Positions 41,566 through 51,370 of a DNA stretch of 64,000 bases are shown here, one piece after another. The stretch's first letter is position 1, and each line of letters begins with the position of its first letter. This DNA is from Chloroflexota bacterium (lineage in GTDB: Bacteria > Chloroflexota > Anaerolineae > Promineifilales > Promineifilaceae), in the NCBI GenBank assembly GCA_017993775.1, contig JAGOMA010000028.1, positions 1-64,000 on the forward strand. Reading direction: 5' to 3'. The notes beneath the pieces are model-generated. The model did not search any database, was not told where the DNA came from, and worked only from the letters and a program-made list of their open reading frames with translations. Made by a program: the position numbers and the translations under genes.

Positions 41566-41916
41566 TTAGGGCGTAACCAGCAAAGTACCGACCATGCCTG
41601 CTGCTTTATGCCCTGGTGAGCCGCAGTAAAACGAGTAGCTGCCGGGCACTTCAGGCGTAAAGGTGATGGCCACAGTTTCATTGGCCGCCAGCGGGCTATG
41701 AATATCGAACGCATCCATGTCAAAAGCGTGGGCATAGCCATCTTTGTTGACAATGTGCAGGGTGACTGGCTGTCCCGCTGCAACCTGGAGTTCAGTCTGG
41801 TTAAACTGCATCGCTTCAATCTTGAGCGTCGCCTCACCTGGCTGTCTGCCGCAAGCCGATAGAAGAAGTGCCAGGCTAACCATCAAAAGGTGATAAAACG
41901 GCCGTTTTGTCATCAT
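41566..41916 (-). CDS. Cupredoxin lipoprotein
   Basis: 116 residues. A lipoprotein signal LALLLSAC places the lipidated cysteine at residue 21. The mature part is a plastocyanin/cupredoxin-like domain with copper ligands readable as His in DGYAHAFDMD near 62 and Cys-His-(Met) in FYCGSPGHKAAGM near 97-108. It would carry electrons or protect copper at the outer membrane face. It lies between the dihaem cytochrome and a small membrane protein gene, all on the minus strand. Confidence 0.88.
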   Translation of the reverse strand: MMTKRPFYHLLMVSLALLLSACGRQPGEATLKIEAMQFNQTELQVAAGQPVTLHIVNKDGYAHAFDMDAFDIHSPLAANETVAITFTPEVPGSYSFYCGSPGHKAAGMVGTLLVTP

Positions 41917-41936
41917 GCCACATCCTTTTTTTGTGA

Positions 41937-42398
41937 TCAGTCAGTTAAGCTGGGTTGGGCAGTCATCTTTTGCTCAGTGGACGTGGTTTCTGCCTGCGCC
42001 TGCCGCGCCACCAGCACGCCGCTCACGATGATGAGCAGATGGATAACGGAAAAACCGATATAACTTGCCGCGTCATAGCCTCTGGCGATCAAGAACATGT
42101 CATCCAGGATGCCATGCAGCAGTTCCAGCCAGACAAGCAGCCAAACCGCACCCAGGTACTTGTGTGGTGACCGTGAAGCCCACAAGCAAAATGTGGCTAT
42201 GCCCATCATGTCAAAGAGGAACGGTGACCAGCCATCCACAAAGGCACGCACCACCCACTCGTTTGCCGGGAAGGGAATGCTGTCTGCAATTAATTTCTGA
42301 CCTTGTGCGCCTCCCAGAAACATCATATAAAGATTCATCAACGCTAAAAGCAGATACCACACCCCCACGATAAGAAACCACCACTTCAACTTTTTCAT
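41937..42398 (-). CDS. Small four-helix membrane protein (unknown; BphX-like)
   Basis: 153 residues with four hydrophobic helices (about 7-28, 62-78, 84-102, 112-132) and a short polar tail. The pattern WWFLIVGVWYLLLALMNLYMMF resembles BphX-type membrane proteins but I would not name it beyond that. Its ATG overlaps the stop of the small gene upstream (ATGA), so the two are co-translated. It may belong with the cytochrome/cupredoxin genes downstream. Confidence 0.75.
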   Translation of the reverse strand: MKKLKWWFLIVGVWYLLLALMNLYMMFLGGAQGQKLIADSIPFPANEWVVRAFVDGWSPFLFDMMGIATFCLWASRSPHKYLGAVWLLVWLELLHGILDDMFLIARGYDAASYIGFSVIHLLIIVSGVLVARQAQAETTSTEQKMTAQPSLTD

Positions 42399-42634
42399 TT
42401 GAAATTCTCCTTTTTGATTTTTTCTTGTTCAGTTGTGGGCGGATTTGCCGCCCAGTGGTCGAGAAAGTGGGTCAGCCCTGCCAGATCGGTAAAGCCAAAC
42501 CGTTCAGATGTTTGCGGGTCTTCTAAGCGAAACCGCCAGACAGGCTGGCCATTCAGCGCAGACCCTGTTTCCTGCCACAAACTGAGGATGAAACTGTGCC
42601 GCTGTAACGGCCGTTTCCCACTTTCGGTGTCCAT
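42395..42634 (-). CDS. Small protein of unknown function
   Basis: A 79-residue protein beginning MDTESGKRPLQRHSFILSLWQE and continuing PVWRFRLEDPQTSERFGFTDLAGLTHFLDHW. This resembles small proteins common in Chloroflexota next to regulators (pattern HSFxVRIW...PVWRG...FxDLxxLxxFL), for which no function is known. It ends in a 4-base overlap with the membrane protein gene. A longer frame upstream lies inside the regulator gene on the other strand and is not supported. Confidence 0.6.
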   Translation of the reverse strand: MDTESGKRPLQRHSFILSLWQETGSALNGQPVWRFRLEDPQTSERFGFTDLAGLTHFLDHWAANPPTTEQEKIKKENFK

Positions 42635-42719
42635 ACCATCTTTCCATTCATCTGTATCTGTGTTAACCTTTGCCCATCTTAAAAGACGATCATTTAGAGA
42701 TCGTTTATTGGAGCGCAAT

Positions 42720-45700
42720 ATGACGGCCGTTTTAGAAATTCGGTTGTTCGGTGGCTTAGAAATAAGCCAGGGGGGTGCTCCAATCAACAAGTTTGTCTCC
42801 AGCAAAGCGCCCGCCCTGCTGGCCTATTTAGCTGTCACCGGCAGGGCCCACCAGCGCGATGCCCTGGCTGCTCTGCTCTGGGGCGAAATGGCCGATGCCG
42901 ACGCCAAAAACAACCTGCGCCAAACCCTCTCCAACCTGCGTAAACTACTTGAGTCGCACCTCGTAATTTCTCGTGACACAATTGCTCTGGAAACGGCCGT
43001 TCCCACCACCCTCGATGTGGCCCAATTTGAAACCCACCTAAAAGCGAGTCGCGCTACAAACCAGCACCGCTTTGAACATCTGGCACAGGCCGCCGCCCTC
43101 TACCAAGGCGATTTTTTGGCCGGATTTGTGGTACGCGATGCACCCGAATATGAAGAATGGCTGTGGGCGCAGCGCGTGCGCTTCCGCGAACTGGCCCTTC
43201 ATGCCCTGCACATCCTGACGCAGCACCACCTGGAACACGGCGAATACGGCCGTGCCATCGACAGCGCCACGCGCCTGTTGGCCCTGGATGCCTGGCGCGA
43301 AGAAGCCCACTGTCAGCTCATGCTGGCTCTCGCTCGCAGCGGCCAACGCCGCGCCGCCCTGTCCCAATACGAAACCTGCCGCCTTCTGCTGGACAAGGAA
43401 CTGGGCGTGCCGCCCTCTGCGGAAACAGTGGCGTTGTATGAACGCATCCGCGCCGCCGCAAACACGCCACGCCATAACTTGCCGGCCCAACCGACCCCGT
43501 TCGTCGGGCGCGAAGCGGAGTTGACCCAGATTGCCGGCTTGCTACAAAACCCAGCGTGCCGCTTGCTGACGGTGGTCGGCACGGGCGGTATGGGCAAAAC
43601 ACGGCTGGCGCTGCAAGCCGCCGCCCGCGCTCATCAACATGGACTGTTTTTACACGGTGTCTTTTTTGTGTCGTTGGTAGGGGTGGATTCGGAAACGCTG
43701 CTGGCAACGGCCGTTGCTACCGCCTGCGATCTGCATTTTTCAGGCAGCCAAAACCCGACTGCTCAACTGTTTACCTTCCTGCGTGACCAGGAACTGCTGC
43801 TGGTTCTGGACAATTTTGAACATTTATTAGATGAATCCATCTGGCTGGTGCAATTATTGCAACAAGCGCCGGGGGTTAAACTGCTGGTCACCTCCCGTGA
43901 AGCCTTAAATGTCCAGTGGGAAAAGAGCTTGCCCCTGGATGGCTTGACATTGCCCGCGCACTCCCTGGCAAACGCGGCGGAAGCCACCACCTACAGCGCC
44001 CTGCACTTGTTTACGCTGCGTGCCTGCGCCGTCCGCCCCGATTTTGCTTTGACGGAGGAGATCATCCCTTGTGTAAGCCAGATTTGCCGATTGGTGGAAG
44101 GGATGCCATTGGCGCTGGAACTGGCCGCTGTCACCATTCGCCAGTACACCTGCGCTGAACTGGTCGCGGCCATTACGCAAAATTTAGACATTTTGGCGAC
44201 GAGTTACCGCGACATGCCGCCGCGCCATCGCAGTTTACGGGCTGTGTTTGACAATGTGTGGCTGCTGCTGACGCCAGCGGAACAAGACCATTTTTCAGCC
44301 CTTTCAATCTTTGTGGGCAGTTTCAGCCAGGAAGCCGCCGTAACGGTAACAGGCACGCCGCGACGACTGCTGTCTACGCTGGTGGATAAATCGTTACTGC
44401 GCGAAATGGGAAACGGCCGTTACCAACTCCACAACGTTCTGCGCCAATATGCCGCCGAAAAACTGGCAGAACCTCAACAGCAAACCCTGCCCCAGCAGCA
44501 CGCCGCCTTTTACGCCGACTGGCTCCACCGCCAGGAAAAGTCTTTATTTACTCCCGCTGAGATCGACGTATTCCAAGCCATTCAAGCTGACCTGGACAAT
44601 GTGCGTGCCGCCTGGTTTTGGGCATTAAACCACGTGTCATTGCCGCTTTTACAGCAGTCTTTGAAGAGCTTGCGTACCTTTTACAACGTGCAAAGTCGTT
44701 TTCAGGAAGGGGCGGAATGGCTGGCCCAAACGGCCGTTATCCTGAAACCCCTGGCCGCCACAAACCCGTCCGTCTTGAAGCTATACGCTCAAGTGCTGGC
44801 ACGCTGGGCTTCTTTTGCCGCCTGGCAGGGTCAAAACGAGCAGGCAGAAGCCTTGTTCACGGAGGCGCTGCAATACGCGCGGCAGGTGAACGATCCGCAA
44901 GAATTGGGATTTGTCCTGCTCAACAAAGGGTACCTGACCATCGTTTCGGGCGATTATGAAACGGCCGGCAAAGAATATCAGGAAAGCCTTGAGCAGTATC
45001 GGCACACTGAGGATGCACATGGCATTTCTGATGCCCTGAGCGCCTTAGGCGGCTGGCACAATGTCACCGGCGATTGGGCAAGCGCCCAACTTTGTTTGCA
45101 AGAAAGCGTCACCATCGCCCGCCACATAAAAGACGAACACAGTTTACGCTCATCGCTGACCAATCTGGGCAATGTCTACTATCTGTTGGGCGATTATGAG
45201 CAGGCCCAAAGCCATTACGAAGAAGTGCTGCCCCTTTGCCAAAAAGTGGGCGACCGGGCAGCGGAGGCGATTATTCTTTGTAATCTGGGGGCGCTGGCCG
45301 AAAAAGCTGGCAACCTTTCAGAAGCCGAGCAGCGCTTGCAAAGCGGCATCGCCTTGTTCACCGAGGCGAATCATCCGCAAGCGGTGGTACACGCCTCGAC
45401 CATGCTGGCGTCTGTGTTCCTGGAGATGCGGGCGTTTGCGCGCGCGCAAGAAATTCTGGCGCAAGCGCTGCACCAGGCCATCGAAAATAAATATGAGTAC
45501 CTGATTCCCGTGGCGATTTTTGAAGTGGGCCGTTTATATCAGGCGCGCAATCAACCGCTGGCGGCGCTGCCCTTGCTGTTGTGGCTGGTTGCGCAGCCCT
45601 CGGCGCAAGCGGAAAACTGCCTGGAAGCCCAGGCTTTGATTGCAGTGCTGCTGGAGCCATTGTCACCTGCTGAGAAAACGGCCGTTCACACCCAAGGCGC

Positions 45701-45758
45701 ATCTTTGGAGGTAACGGCCGTTCTCGCAAAATTGAAACGTGATATTCCTGAAACATAA
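42720..45758 (+). CDS. BTAD/SARP-like regulator with NB-ARC ATPase and TPR repeats
   Basis: About 1012 residues from the ATG at 42720, preceded by GGAG. Residues 1-95 form a winged-helix domain (IRLFGGLEISQGGAPI, KAPALLAYLAV), ~95-245 a BTAD domain (LYQGDFLAGF, LALARSGQRRAALSQYETCRLLLDKELG). An NB-ARC/STAND ATPase follows, with Walker A VGTGGMGKTRLAL near 285 and LLLVLDNFEHLL. The rest is TPR-rich (about 600-980). Such proteins are SARP/AfsR-like sensors and activators. There is no obvious target gene; convergent to it lies a second BTAD protein, so a local regulatory pair is likely. Confidence 0.92.
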   Translation: MTAVLEIRLFGGLEISQGGAPINKFVSSKAPALLAYLAVTGRAHQRDALAALLWGEMADADAKNNLRQTLSNLRKLLESHLVISRDTIALETAVPTTLDVAQFETHLKASRATNQHRFEHLAQAAALYQGDFLAGFVVRDAPEYEEWLWAQRVRFRELALHALHILTQHHLEHGEYGRAIDSATRLLALDAWREEAHCQLMLALARSGQRRAALSQYETCRLLLDKELGVPPSAETVALYERIRAAANTPRHNLPAQPTPFVGREAELTQIAGLLQNPACRLLTVVGTGGMGKTRLALQAAARAHQHGLFLHGVFFVSLVGVDSETLLATAVATACDLHFSGSQNPTAQLFTFLRDQELLLVLDNFEHLLDESIWLVQLLQQAPGVKLLVTSREALNVQWEKSLPLDGLTLPAHSLANAAEATTYSALHLFTLRACAVRPDFALTEEIIPCVSQICRLVEGMPLALELAAVTIRQYTCAELVAAITQNLDILATSYRDMPPRHRSLRAVFDNVWLLLTPAEQDHFSALSIFVGSFSQEAAVTVTGTPRRLLSTLVDKSLLREMGNGRYQLHNVLRQYAAEKLAEPQQQTLPQQHAAFYADWLHRQEKSLFTPAEIDVFQAIQADLDNVRAAWFWALNHVSLPLLQQSLKSLRTFYNVQSRFQEGAEWLAQTAVILKPLAATNPSVLKLYAQVLARWASFAAWQGQNEQAEALFTEALQYARQVNDPQELGFVLLNKGYLTIVSGDYETAGKEYQESLEQYRHTEDAHGISDALSALGGWHNVTGDWASAQLCLQESVTIARHIKDEHSLRSSLTNLGNVYYLLGDYEQAQSHYEEVLPLCQKVGDRAAEAIILCNLGALAEKAGNLSEAEQRLQSGIALFTEANHPQAVVHASTMLASVFLEMRAFARAQEILAQALHQAIENKYEYLIPVAIFEVGRLYQARNQPLAALPLLLWLVAQPSAQAENCLEAQALIAVLLEPLSPAEKTAVHTQGASLEVTAVLAKLKRDIPET

Positions 45759-45851
45759 GAAAAAAGTTGTTTAGAAGATGCAACCAAACCAATGGTCTCA
45801 TTATGACCCAGTTTAACCGTAAGTGAAGCAGGTGTACGACGGTTCCGGGTT

Positions 45852-48800
45852 TTAGTTCGGTCTTGAGTCTGCGCTGCGGCAAAGCGGCTCAATGCCGTAC
45901 AGTGCGTGTTCCTCGCAGCTCAGTTCGCGACTGTAGCGGTTGGCGCTGATCCAATCCAATAATTCGGACAGCGTTTGCGATGGCAGATTCCACAGCGTGA
46001 CGCTGGCATCTGAGGAACCAACCAGGGCAAAACGGCCGTTTCCACTCAGCGCCATATCAAACGTAATCCCAGACCGGCCAAAGCGGCGAATCAACTCCCC
46101 CGTTTCTAAATCCCAATACGCCAGGTCGCCATTCCAACCGCTTGTCAGGGCAAAACGGCCGTTCTCACTCACTTCCACCCGCGTCCGAATACCTTCATGG
46201 CGGCCTAACCGCCGCATTTCCGTGCCCGTCGCCACATCCCATTGCATGATAGCGCCGTTGTTGCTGGCAGAAACGGCGCTGCGGCCATCGGGCAAAAAGG
46301 CGATGCCCGTCGCCCGCCAGTCACTTAGAACGTCTGGCAGGGGAAACGACCGGATTGCCTCGCCTGTTTCCAGATCCCACAAAATCATTACATCGTTGTC
46401 ACCGGCGGCTAAGGCCGAACGGCCGTCCGGGCTGATGGCCAACGCCCACGGATCGCCCGCCATCTCCCGGCCAAAACGCAGGATAGGCTGGAAAGTTGCC
46501 GTGTCCCACAAGATCATCATGCCGTTGGTTGCGCCGGTGAGCGCCAGATTGTGCGCCTGACTAACATCCAGGCAGGGCAGCATAAACGACCATCCTTGTT
46601 CGGTCGCCCTGCCAGGATCCCAAGGGCCATGTCCTTCCAGTGCCACAATTTCTCCCGATTCCAGGTTGATAACCCGCACCAGGGGGTCGGCGCCAACCGC
46701 CAGGGCATGGTTGCCGTCTGGCGTGAAGGCTACCTGGAAAACAACTGGGGCAGGAATGGCAACGGCCGTTATCTGTTCACCAGTGGCTACATCCCACAAA
46801 CGGACACTGGTGTCATAAGACCCCCGGGTGATTTCGCCCGCTCCCGACGCCGAAAGTATTTTCGTGCCGTCAGGAGAAAAAGCGACATCGAATACCTGAT
46901 CGCCATGCCCCAAAAAACGCTGCAACTCCGCGCCATCAAACAAATCCCACACCACAATCGAGCCATCGCGGGCGCTGGAATAGGCAGAACGGCCGTCCTG
47001 GCTGAATGCTACTGCCAATACGTCGGCGTCATGGACAGCAAACCGATAGAGCGACTTGCCAGAAGCCAAATCCCACAAAATGAGACTGCGGTCGTCGGAG
47101 CCGGTGAGCGCCTGCGTGCCGTCGGCGCTCAGGGCGACGGCGCGCACGCCGTCACTGTGCCCTTGTAATGTGGCGATTTCTTTCCCGGCAGCCAGATCCC
47201 AATAAACGGCCGTGTTGTTGAAGTAGGAGCCGATCAACGCCCGCTCTCCATCTGGGCTGATGTCCAGGCTGAATATCTCATTGTCTAACCCGCTCAACGT
47301 GTCCAGCGCTTCCCCGCTGGCTGCCTCCCAACTATGCACATTAACCAGGCTGCCTTCTGGAGCATCCCCACCCACATCAGTGGTGAATTCGGGGTCGCCG
47401 GAACCGGCCAAAATGAGACGGCCGTTTTGGGCCAAAGCCGCCTGCATCACCGCTTTCGAAATGCCGTCAAAGCGCCGGACTTCTACACCTGAGGCCGCAT
47501 TCCATAAGATCAGTTCGCCCGGATTTTCTACAGAGCCGCCCCCCAGCCCGCCGGACAAGATTTGTCGGCCGTCTGGGCTGATGTCTACGGTGCGCACCGC
47601 GCCGGAATGTCCGATCAGACGGCGGATTTCCTGACCGGTTTCCAGATTCCATATAATCACCTGAGCATCATTGGCGGCAGAAACGGCCGTTTTCCCATCC
47701 GCACTTACCACCACCGCATTCACCTGCGCGGTATGGCCTGACAGTCGCCCTCTCTCTGCGCCCGTAACCGGATCCCACAGGACAAGCGTCCCGTCAGCCA
47801 AACCTAACAGCAGCGCGCTGCTGGTGGGCTGAATGGCCATCGTCGTCACCGGGCCGCTCAGGCCGGAAAACAAATTGGCGACCTGGTAACGCCGCCGCGC
47901 GCCTGGCGCGTAAGCCGCGTTAAGCAGCATACGCTGTGCGGCTGGCGGTGGTTCTTCGATCTGGTTGGCTGCCAGCGCCAGCGCCAGCGCCGTAGCCGTA
48001 TCCTGGTCAGCCAGGGCCTGCTGCGCGTTAGCCGCCAGACTGAGGCTGTACGCTTCCAGAGCCGCCCGCTGCTGGCGAAACGCAAAGAAAGACAAACCAG
48101 CGGCCACAACAGACGCGGCAGCAAATACAAGCACCAACGCCCACAAAAAGCGACGCGACCGTTGTTCTAGCGTCCGTTCGTGGGCCAGTCGCGCTGTTTC
48201 TTCCGCCTGCCGCGCCGCCCGCGCCGCCAGACTGGCTTCCAGATAAGCCTGTTCATCTGTCGTCAGGGCCAGATCGGTTGTGCCTGACCAGGAGGCGAAT
48301 TGTTCCAGACGGGAGCCGTGCAGCAAGAAACTGGCGTCTTGCCCAGATCGCTTCCATTCAGTCGCAGTCTGAGCGAGCTGCTGCTGGAGGCGCAAATCGT
48401 CGCGGCTCTCGGCCAGCCAGCCGCGCAAACGCTCCCAGGCGTGCAGCAGCGCTTCGTGGGCCACCTCGACGGTTGGCTCGCGGGTGGTTGGGTCACGGTC
48501 GAAGGTGAGCAAACGGTGCTGACCGAAGAGATGGACGATTGAGAGGTGGGGATTGGCGATTGCGGAAACACCCATTTCGTATTGGAGCGCGGCCAATTCG
48601 GTGAGGCGGAGGCGCCGCCGCATATCTGGCTGTGCGCCGGGGCTGCCTGTGTCTTCGTTGACGGCAACCAGGCGCAAGAAAATCTGACGGGCGGCGGTTT
48701 GCTCCGGGTCGTCCAGGGCAGCGTAAACGGCTTCGGCGCGTTGGGCCAGCGCGCCGGAGACACCGCCGCTGGTTTTGTAGGCATGGTGGGTAAGCAAACG

Positions 48801-51197
48801 GCCGTTTCGCCTTTCAAACAGTTCCGTCAACGCATATTGCAACATGGGCAGCGCCCCCAGCTGCTCGTGAACGTCGGCGGCAATCGTGGCCGCCAGTCCT
48901 GGCTCAAAGGAGATGCCCACCCGCTGCGCCGGTTCTTCAATCGCCTGGGCCAGTTCAACGGCCGTTAGCGGCAAAACCAATTCTGTGTGGCGCTGCAGCA
49001 AGCGGCTGAATTCAGGATGCAGCAGGGGCCGGTCATAAAAATCAGCCCGCAAGGTGATGATGACGCGGATGTGACTGTTGGCGGCGGAGACGGCCGTTTG
49101 CAGCAATCCCAGAAAATGCGCTCGTTCCACCTTGCTGGTGGTTAGCGTGTACAACTCTTCAAACTGGTCAATCACCAGCAGTAGGTCCGCCGGTTCCTCC
49201 TCAAGCGTAATTAACCGCGCTGCCCGCAGCAGCCCGCGTTCATCTCGCTCTAACTGCTCCGCCAGGCCGGCCGGTTGGCGGGCGGCAATACGCAGCAGCC
49301 CAATCTCCAGTTCGTCCAGCGGGTGATCGCCAGGAGTCATCTCCACGATAAACCAGCGATCCGAGCCGGACACTGCGCCGCGTCGCAGCGCCGGCAGCAG
49401 TCCGGCTTTTACCACCGAAGACTTGCCGCTGCCACTGGGTCCCACGACGGCCAAAAAGCGCGGCGGCGCATTAACTGGCGCCGAAAAACGGGCCACTAAT
49501 TGTTTGATCAGGGCGTCGCGGCCAAAAAAATCGGCGGCGTCGGCTTCGGTGAACGGGTGCAGTCCTTTGTAGGGAGTGATCGGTTCTGGCAGAGCCAGAG
49601 TTGGTGCGGGGAAAACGGCCGTTGTCGTGGGTGTAAGCGCTTCGCGGAAGGCCAGCGCAAAAGCCAACACGCCGGGAAAACGCGCGTCCGGTTCAAGGGC
49701 TGTCGCCTGCTGCATGACAGCTTGCAGCGGTTCGGGCAAATCTGACCGCTGCTGGTGTAAGGGTGGCAGCGGCGTGGTCAACCGTTTGACTAGCTGCTCT
49801 GCGGGCGTTGACCCGGCGAAGGGGTGGGCGCCGGTGAGCAGTTCAGCCATAACGAGGCCCAAACTGTACAGGTCGCTTAGCGGCGTGACCGGCTGGCTTT
49901 GGGCCTGCTCCGGCGAGATGTAGGCCAGCGATCCGGCGATGACGTCAGGCGCCGTCAGGTTGGCGGGATGCCGTAAATCTTTGGCGATGCCAAAATCGGA
50001 GAGATAGGCGTTGCCTTCCTCGTCCAGGAGAATGTTGGCCGGTTTTACGTCCCGGTGGACGATGCCCCGGCGGTGGGCGACGGCGAGCGCCCCGGCGATC
50101 TGGTCTAGCAGGGTAGCGGCCTGGGGCAGCGGCCAGGGACCATTTTGCAGGGATTGGCTCAGGTTGCCGCCACGCAGCCAGCGCATCACCAGATAGGCGC
50201 TGTCCGGCTCGCGCCAATAATCGTAGAGGGGGACGATGTGCAGATGTTCCAGCTGGGCGATCAGTTGGGCTTCGCTCTCAAAACGGCGGATGAAGTCGGG
50301 CTGGTTGGCGAATTGGGGCAGGATCACTTTGACGGCCACGTCGCGGTTGAGGGTTGGTTGGTAGGCGCGGTACACCACGCCGAAACCACCGGCTCCAATT
50401 TGTTGCCGCAGTTGGTAGCTGCGAATTCGTTTTTGCGCCTGGTTGGCTTCTCTTTGTAATGTCCCGGCGCGGATGTGGGCGACGAGCTGCTCGGTTTCGG
50501 CGTCTGGGGCGACGGCCAGCTCATTGTCCAGCAGGCGGCGGCAGGTTTCGTATTGTGCCAGGGCTTCGCTGCGACGGCCGTTTAAGGCCAGCAGACGAAT
50601 CAACTGCCGGTGGGCTTCTTCTTGCCAGGGAGTTTGCTCCACCCAGCGCCGGGCATAATCCAGGCTGGCGACATAGTCGCCTTGCTGTTCATCATGCTCG
50701 GTCAGACGGCACAAATAGCGGCAAAGCTGCCGCTCGAACTGCTCTTGTTTGCTTTGCAGCCATTCTTCAAAGGGGACGCTGTCGGTGATGGTGAGATTGG
50801 GGAGGAAACGGCCGTTATACAACCCGATCAGGTGTCGCAGCCGGCCAATATCCGCTCCTTCTCCGGCGGCGAATTCGACGGCGTCTATCCAGGCGTCGCT
50901 GGCGGCGTTAAACTGGATGGTTTGGCGGGTGATGAGCAAATAGGGCGGGTCGGCCTCTGGATCGTGGATCGCCTGGCGCAAGACGGCGAGGGCGTGGCGC
51001 AGGTTGCTGCGGGCCGCACCTTCGGGCCGTTCCGGCCAGAATAGTTCAGCCAGATGCTCGCGGGTAAACGGCCGTTCTGCCTCCACCGCCAGATAAGCCA
51101 ACAACGCCTGCACTTTATCCGATTCAAACGTCGTAAGCGGCTCCCCAGCCAGCGCAGCCCGAAACGAACCAAACAGGTGAATTGCCAACACAGCCAT
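45852..51197 (-). CDS. Giant BTAD - Ser/Thr kinase - STAND NTPase - WD40 fusion protein
   Basis: 1781 residues from the ATG at 51197, with GCGAGG upstream; a longer frame to 51392 starts inside the next gene's leader. Order: winged-helix/BTAD (~1-250), Hanks-type kinase (~270-520; GAGGFGVVYRAY, VAVKVIL, HRDVKPANILL, SDFGIAKDL), STAND NTPase (~560-900; VVGPSGSGKSSVVKAG, LLLVIDQFEELYTL), a membrane helix (WALVLVFAAASVVAAGLSFF, ~1040), and about 13-14 WD40 repeats to the end. Kinase core residues are present. It probably links a signal at the membrane to transcription, but no output is known. Confidence 0.93.
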   Translation of the reverse strand: MAVLAIHLFGSFRAALAGEPLTTFESDKVQALLAYLAVEAERPFTREHLAELFWPERPEGAARSNLRHALAVLRQAIHDPEADPPYLLITRQTIQFNAASDAWIDAVEFAAGEGADIGRLRHLIGLYNGRFLPNLTITDSVPFEEWLQSKQEQFERQLCRYLCRLTEHDEQQGDYVASLDYARRWVEQTPWQEEAHRQLIRLLALNGRRSEALAQYETCRRLLDNELAVAPDAETEQLVAHIRAGTLQREANQAQKRIRSYQLRQQIGAGGFGVVYRAYQPTLNRDVAVKVILPQFANQPDFIRRFESEAQLIAQLEHLHIVPLYDYWREPDSAYLVMRWLRGGNLSQSLQNGPWPLPQAATLLDQIAGALAVAHRRGIVHRDVKPANILLDEEGNAYLSDFGIAKDLRHPANLTAPDVIAGSLAYISPEQAQSQPVTPLSDLYSLGLVMAELLTGAHPFAGSTPAEQLVKRLTTPLPPLHQQRSDLPEPLQAVMQQATALEPDARFPGVLAFALAFREALTPTTTAVFPAPTLALPEPITPYKGLHPFTEADAADFFGRDALIKQLVARFSAPVNAPPRFLAVVGPSGSGKSSVVKAGLLPALRRGAVSGSDRWFIVEMTPGDHPLDELEIGLLRIAARQPAGLAEQLERDERGLLRAARLITLEEEPADLLLVIDQFEELYTLTTSKVERAHFLGLLQTAVSAANSHIRVIITLRADFYDRPLLHPEFSRLLQRHTELVLPLTAVELAQAIEEPAQRVGISFEPGLAATIAADVHEQLGALPMLQYALTELFERRNGRLLTHHAYKTSGGVSGALAQRAEAVYAALDDPEQTAARQIFLRLVAVNEDTGSPGAQPDMRRRLRLTELAALQYEMGVSAIANPHLSIVHLFGQHRLLTFDRDPTTREPTVEVAHEALLHAWERLRGWLAESRDDLRLQQQLAQTATEWKRSGQDASFLLHGSRLEQFASWSGTTDLALTTDEQAYLEASLAARAARQAEETARLAHERTLEQRSRRFLWALVLVFAAASVVAAGLSFFAFRQQRAALEAYSLSLAANAQQALADQDTATALALALAANQIEEPPPAAQRMLLNAAYAPGARRRYQVANLFSGLSGPVTTMAIQPTSSALLLGLADGTLVLWDPVTGAERGRLSGHTAQVNAVVVSADGKTAVSAANDAQVIIWNLETGQEIRRLIGHSGAVRTVDISPDGRQILSGGLGGGSVENPGELILWNAASGVEVRRFDGISKAVMQAALAQNGRLILAGSGDPEFTTDVGGDAPEGSLVNVHSWEAASGEALDTLSGLDNEIFSLDISPDGERALIGSYFNNTAVYWDLAAGKEIATLQGHSDGVRAVALSADGTQALTGSDDRSLILWDLASGKSLYRFAVHDADVLAVAFSQDGRSAYSSARDGSIVVWDLFDGAELQRFLGHGDQVFDVAFSPDGTKILSASGAGEITRGSYDTSVRLWDVATGEQITAVAIPAPVVFQVAFTPDGNHALAVGADPLVRVINLESGEIVALEGHGPWDPGRATEQGWSFMLPCLDVSQAHNLALTGATNGMMILWDTATFQPILRFGREMAGDPWALAISPDGRSALAAGDNDVMILWDLETGEAIRSFPLPDVLSDWRATGIAFLPDGRSAVSASNNGAIMQWDVATGTEMRRLGRHEGIRTRVEVSENGRFALTSGWNGDLAYWDLETGELIRRFGRSGITFDMALSGNGRFALVGSSDASVTLWNLPSQTLSELLDWISANRYSRELSCEEHALYGIEPLCRSADSRPN

Positions 51198-51370
51198 CAC
51201 ACCCTCGCCTATCTGCAATAAAACCGCACCAATAGAGGAATTATACATGATTTTGGGAACGGCCGTTGCTCCCGCCGCCGCTGCCATCACGCTTTCCACG
51301 CGCTGCCCACGCGCTGCCCCGGTATCCTGGCAGCAATATGATTGGCTAAGCGAACAATTGGAGGTTAAAC

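Noticed and set aside
42399-42719. 107-residue N-terminal extension of the BTAD/NB-ARC protein
   Set aside because: The BTAD family starts at the ATG 42720, which has a ribosome site, and the extension overlaps a more protein-like small gene on the other strand.
47000-51000. Several plus-strand frames opposite the giant kinase gene
   Set aside because: They are shadows of its WD40, NTPase and kinase coding sequence on the complementary strand.
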